A model generated the notes under the pieces. It did no database searches and was not told the DNA's origin. It saw only the letters and a program-made list of their open reading frames with translations. A DNA stretch of 64,000 bases, taken from contig NZ_JAQQWU010000006.1 of NCBI RefSeq assembly GCF_028610625.1, forward strand, positions 124,001 to 188,000, written 5' to 3'. The stretch is from Guptibacillus spartinae (GTDB lineage: Bacteria; Bacillota; Bacilli; Bacillales; Guptibacillaceae). Made by a program: the position numbers and the translations under genes. This document shows positions 60,863 to 64,000 of this stretch, one piece after another (within the stretch, counting starts at the first letter, position 1; each line of letters begins with the position of its first letter).

Positions 60863-61624
60863 ATGGGTAGACGATGGCTCCTTTTAGTGTTGCTTTTTAC
60901 GTTCCCGGTAAATGTACATGCTTCACAAGTCGATACGAAACAAGTCTGGAATGATATAGCCGCAAATGTCCTGGAATTTGGTAAGGAGGAGCAGTTTGAT
61001 CGATCAAAAATGATGTTAGAAAAGTTTACGAAGGTATTTCCTGGTGATCAGTCAAGTAAGTTATCAAATACCGAACTTAGAGTGATTCTGAACACACATG
61101 ATCGTGCGCTGAAAGCTGTGACTTCAATGGATGAAGCAAATGACCAGCGAATCCAAGCGTTAACAGAATTTCGATTAGCGGTTGATGCACTAGTTACTGA
61201 AAAACAGCCGATTTGGCATCAAACAGATGATCAGATACTTCCTCTAATTAAGGAAATGGCCACTGCAATTGAACATGGTGACGTAGATATTTATAACGCC
61301 AGTAAAGACCGTTTTTTAGGGAGTTATAGCGTCATTCGACCAGCGCTAGCCATTGATCTATCACCAGAAACCCAGCAGCGACTGGATTCTCATATTGCAT
61401 TTATCGAAAGCTATGCATCAGAACAAAATTCGGAATTAACCGGGCAGCTTCAAACGATGTATGATGATTTTGATAAAGCTTATCACCCATCTCATTCTGA
61501 AGAATCTTCTCTTTTATGGTTAATTATTTCGATTGGTGGAACGATTATTTTGACATTGCTTTATGTGATTTATCGAAAATATAAAGGGGAAAAAGAGTCA
61601 TTGAGGAAGAAACAGGTTGAGTAA
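60863..61624 (+). CDS. ypjB: Sporulation protein YpjB
   Basis: A 253-residue exported protein with a signal peptide (about 1-20, ending in VHAS) and a C-terminal membrane segment (about 214-235) with a basic tail; the middle is a helical extracytoplasmic domain. This layout is that of the YpjB family, which takes part in sporulation. CATACATT (60830-60837), a good SigE -10 match, lies just upstream, but its -35 is not convincing. The ribosome binding site is AGGAGG. Confidence 0.82.
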   Translation: MGRRWLLLVLLFTFPVNVHASQVDTKQVWNDIAANVLEFGKEEQFDRSKMMLEKFTKVFPGDQSSKLSNTELRVILNTHDRALKAVTSMDEANDQRIQALTEFRLAVDALVTEKQPIWHQTDDQILPLIKEMATAIEHGDVDIYNASKDRFLGSYSVIRPALAIDLSPETQQRLDSHIAFIESYASEQNSELTGQLQTMYDDFDKAYHPSHSEESSLLWLIISIGGTIILTLLYVIYRKYKGEKESLRKKQVE

Positions 61625-61737
61625 ATTTGAAGATCTTGTGAACCTGAAACAGTGTAATTGACTTTCCGCATGAATTTGACTAAAATTGACGTTAATAACA
61701 GTTCTAATGCAATTACACATGTGATGGAGGAATGAAA

Positions 61738-62415
61738 ATGGCTGGTTTTTTAATATACTTTGCGCTTTTGTTAATCATTCCACTTTGGGCTCAGGGCCGA
61801 GTGAAAAGTGCTTATAAAAAATATTCAAAAGTTCCCAACTCTTCTGGGATGACTGGTGCTCAAGTAGCTAGAAAAATACTTGATGAAAACGGTTTGTATT
61901 CAGTTGGGGTAGAAGAGGTACGAGGTCACCTTTCCGATCATTATGATCCTCGCTCTAAAACCGTAAGACTATCATCAGGTAATTTTCATGGGAATTCCGT
62001 AGCTGGAGCAGCTATCGCAGCTCACGAAGTAGGTCATGCGATTCAGGATGAACAAGATTATGCACCGCTTAAATTCCGTCATACGCTTGTTCCGGTTGCG
62101 AACCTTGGTTCAAACTTTAGCTATTTTATCATTCTAGCAGGTATCCTTATGGCTTCTGCAAACTTCATCCTGCTTGGCATCATTTTTATGAGTGCCGCTG
62201 TCTTATTCCAATTAGTAACGCTCCCGGTAGAATTTAATGCATCGAATAGAGCCATGGAGCAAGTTGTTTCAACTGGTGTCATTCGAAATGATGAAGAAAG
62301 AGAAACGAAAAAAGTACTAAACGCAGCAGCGTTAACATATGTAGCAGCAGCCGTTGTTGCATTATTAGAATTAATGCGCTTTGTGTTTATCTTTATTGGA
62401 ATGAACGAAGATTAA
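61738..62415 (+). CDS. Membrane zinc metallopeptidase (YugP family)
   Basis: The ATG at 61738 is seven bases after GGAGGA; the product has 225 residues. An N-terminal membrane segment is followed by the metalloprotease motif H96-E97-V-G-H100 in AAHEVGHAIQDE, and three further membrane segments at about 125-150, 155-175 and 200-222. LPVEFNASNRAM contains the third zinc ligand region. It is a DUF/neutral zinc metallopeptidase of the YugP type; the substrate is unknown. In B. subtilis yugP is elsewhere, so its location between ypjB and ypjC is different. Confidence 0.88.
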   Translation: MAGFLIYFALLLIIPLWAQGRVKSAYKKYSKVPNSSGMTGAQVARKILDENGLYSVGVEEVRGHLSDHYDPRSKTVRLSSGNFHGNSVAGAAIAAHEVGHAIQDEQDYAPLKFRHTLVPVANLGSNFSYFIILAGILMASANFILLGIIFMSAAVLFQLVTLPVEFNASNRAMEQVVSTGVIRNDEERETKKVLNAAALTYVAAAVVALLELMRFVFIFIGMNED

Positions 62416-62417
62416 TT

Positions 62418-62446
62418 AAAAATCTCGCCAGCTGGCGAGATTTTTT
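62418..62446. terminator. Terminator after the metallopeptidase gene
   Basis: A 12-bp perfect stem (62418-62429 with 62434-62445) with AGCT in the turn and T-run; the left A-run may also serve the convergent ypjC. Confidence 0.9.
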
Positions 62447-62495
62447 GTTTTATTCGCTTTTCATTTAAAGAGGGGATCATGGACGAGATGGTAGA

Positions 62496-63368
62496 TTAAT
62501 GATGTTCAATTGGATTTTTATTTTCATCGAGCGTAAACCCTTCACCTAGAACATCGTGTACATCATTTACGGCTACGAATGCATGTGGATCGACCTGTTT
62601 AATAATGTTCTTTAACCGAACGATTTCATTCCGTGCAACGACGCAATAAAGCACCTCTTTTTGTAATCCGGAAAAACTTCCTTTTCCGTTTAATACCGTC
62701 GCACCTCTGTCCATTTGGTTCATAATTGTATCGGCTATTTCTTTATTGTTTTCACTTATAATCATTGCGGCTTTAGCTGCGTATGCGCCTTGCTGTATAA
62801 AGTCGATTACTCTTGCCGCTACAAAAACGGCTAACAGCGTATACATGGCTTCTTTGTAATTTAAATATACAAGAGACAGAGCAATCACACAAAAGTCAAA
62901 GACAAACATCGTTCTGCCCATACTCCATCCAACGTATTTTGATCCGAGTCTTGCGATTATATCTACGCCACCTGTAGTCCCTCCATATCTGAAAATAATA
63001 CCGAGACCAACCCCAACAAAAACCCCAGCAAATAAGGCCGCAAGTGTTAAATCATCTTTTAGTGGAATTGAAATTGCTGAATAATGCTGGAAAATCCATA
63101 GAAATAAAGATAAGGAAACGGTTCCAATAATCGTATAAATAAATGCTTTTCGACCGAGCAACTTCCATCCAATTAGAAATAAGGGAATGTTAAGGACAAG
63201 ATTTGAAATGGCTGGGTCTATCTTAAAAAGAAAGTAAAGTAGCAACGTAATGCCAGTGAAACCACCTTCAGCCAAATTGTTCTCCATATTAAAATGTACA
63301 AGTCCAAAAGCAAATATCGCAGAGCCTAATAGGATATAAAAAACGTTCTTTATCCGTATACCTTCCAT
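62496..63368 (-). CDS. ypjC: YitT family membrane protein (YpjC)
   Basis: A 290-residue minus-strand gene, equal in length to B. subtilis YpjC. The first 170 residues hold five or six membrane segments with the YitT blocks NLAEGGFTGITLLLYF and GTTGGVDIIARL. Residues about 205-285 form the DUF2179 cytoplasmic domain (RGATVLNGKGSFSG). The function is not established. The start ATG follows GAGGAG by eight bases. It is divergent from ypjD. Confidence 0.9.
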   Translation of the reverse strand: MEGIRIKNVFYILLGSAIFAFGLVHFNMENNLAEGGFTGITLLLYFLFKIDPAISNLVLNIPLFLIGWKLLGRKAFIYTIIGTVSLSLFLWIFQHYSAISIPLKDDLTLAALFAGVFVGVGLGIIFRYGGTTGGVDIIARLGSKYVGWSMGRTMFVFDFCVIALSLVYLNYKEAMYTLLAVFVAARVIDFIQQGAYAAKAAMIISENNKEIADTIMNQMDRGATVLNGKGSFSGLQKEVLYCVVARNEIVRLKNIIKQVDPHAFVAVNDVHDVLGEGFTLDENKNPIEHH

Positions 63369-63543
63369 CTAACACACTCCTCATTAGTCAACCAACAGAC
63401 TTCATTATAATCAACTCGTGAGCATGTAGCAATTTCATTTTGATAAACATGATTTAGGTTTATGAGAAAAATTCAAGTGAAACATTTGTCAAATGTACTT
63501 CTTTTAGCTAACATAAGAACTGATATGAAAGGTGGAATAGTCA

Positions 63544-63885
63544 GTGGCGAAACGAACAATCGATGACATGCAAAAAGAGGTAGATCAATACATAAGTCAA
63601 TTTAAAGAGGGTTATTTCAGCCCACTCGCCATGCTTGCTAGAATGACAGAAGAACTTGGTGAGCTTGCTCGCGAAATCAATCATTATCATGGAGAAAAAC
63701 CCAAAAAGAATAGCGAAGAAGAACGAACAATTGAAGATGAGATGGGTGATCTTCTATTTGTGCTTACTTGTTTTGCAAATTCGTTAGACGTTGATCTTGA
63801 CGAAGCGTTTGGGAAGGTGATGGTCAAATTCCAAACTCGAGACAAGGATCGCTGGACAAAGATTGAAAAGGAGAGTGGCGAATGA
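63544..63885 (+). CDS. ypjD: MazG-like nucleotide pyrophosphohydrolase (YpjD)
   Basis: GTG 63544 starts a 113-residue single-domain MazG protein. The metal-binding motifs are [11 protein letters not shown] (E-E-x-x-E) and [21 protein letters not shown] (E-x-x-D). Enzymes of this fold hydrolyse nucleoside triphosphates or related pyrophosphates to clean nucleotide pools; the exact substrate of YpjD is not known. The ribosome binding site is AAAGGTGG. Its stop codon overlaps the dapB start (ATGA). Confidence 0.9.
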   Translation: MAKRTIDDMQKEVDQYISQFKEGYFSPLAMLARMTEELGELAREINHYHGEKPKKNSEEERTIEDEMGDLLFVLTCFANSLDVDLDEAFGKVMVKFQTRDKDRWTKIEKESGE

Positions 63886-64000
63886 TGGAAAATGTAAAAA
63901 TTGTTATCGCAGGACCACGAGGAAATATGGGGAGGGAAGCAGTGAAACTTGTTGATCGGACAGCGCATTTCAAGTTAATGGCTGCGGTAGATCGAAAGGA
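63882..64000 (+). CDS. dapB: 4-hydroxy-tetrahydrodipicolinate reductase, N-terminal part (partial)
   Basis: The gene starts at ATG 63882 (a second ATG follows) behind GGAG and runs off the right edge after about 39 codons. The visible Rossmann start [20 protein letters not shown] is the NAD(P)-binding GxxGxMG signature of DapB. It catalyses the reduction step of diaminopimelate and lysine synthesis, which also supplies dipicolinate in spores. Overlap with ypjD and the ypjD-dapB order agree with B. subtilis, where mgsA and bacillithiol genes follow. Confidence 0.92.
   Translation, partial: MMENVKIVIAGPRGNMGREAVKLVDRTAHFKLMAAVDRK

Overview
The window is one continuous piece of chromosome from an endospore-forming, low-GC Gram-positive bacterium of the Bacillaceae. 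The evidence is the gene content (ResDE, SpoIVA, SleB/YpeB, SpoVIF, YpjB, HBsu, TRAP, menaquinol:cytochrome c reductase), strong AGGAGG-type ribosome binding sites with many GTG and TTG starts, and a backbone that follows the Bacillus subtilis order from resC to dapB. It is not B. subtilis. Several genes sit in the backbone that B. subtilis lacks there: a PHP phosphatase, a CBS protein, a CarH-like regulator, a PIG-L deacetylase, ddl, plsC, an amidase in place of cheR, and a GNAT enzyme. No tRNA, rRNA, insertion sequence, prophage or CRISPR array was seen.

Layout. 1-4.1 kb: end of resB, resC, then the redox two-component pair resDE. 4.2-11.4 kb: PHP phosphatase, serA, ferredoxin, and the ypbB-recS-ypbD-ypbE-like-ypbF run. 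11.6-15.2 kb: CBS protein, small membrane protein, phosphoesterase YpbG, a B12-binding MerR-family regulator with CarH motifs, and the ClpC adaptor paralogue YpbH. 15.2-21.6 kb: PIG-L deacetylase, ddl, gudB, ypdA, asparaginase, prsW. 21.7-27.0 kb: the germination pair sleB-ypeB, ypfB, cmk, plsC, rpsA-like ypfD and the tiny ypzI. 27.1-33.6 kb: yphA, YIEGIA protein and its partner, der, plsY, gpsA, spoVIF, yphE, yphF. 33.8-40.2 kb: spoIVA, hbs, folE-mtrB, hepS-menG-hepT (menaquinone), ndk. 41.9-54.2 kb: the aromatic supraoperon aroC-aroB-aroH-trpEDCFBA-hisC-tyrA-aroA. 54.6-63.9 kb: ypiA, ypiB (reoY), GNAT, ypiF, qcrABC, ypjA, ypjB, zinc peptidase, ypjC, ypjD and the start of dapB.

How the genes work together. 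Respiration is the strongest theme: ResC builds c-type cytochromes, ResDE senses redox state, HepS/HepT/MenG make menaquinone, and QcrABC passes its electrons to cytochrome c. The second theme is aromatic amino acids: folE-mtrB supplies TRAP, and the trp leader 7.7 kb downstream carries a full TRAP attenuator (periodic NAG triplets, an antiterminator, a terminator and a trpE Shine-Dalgarno-sequestering hairpin) that can be read directly. trpG is absent, so TrpE must use a glutaminase encoded elsewhere. Nitrogen and glutamate use (gudB, asparaginase) and sporulation/germination form two smaller groups.

The less ordinary signals are in non-coding DNA: a short promoter-to-terminator unit holding a perfect cre-like box, a long hairpin in the ypiA leader, two genes whose Shine-Dalgarno lies in a hairpin arm, a perfect palindrome at the resD start site, and a CarH-type photoreceptor candidate with possible operators. 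Start codons were set from ribosome binding site spacing and family length. Homology statements are from recognition of the protein sequence, not from a search.
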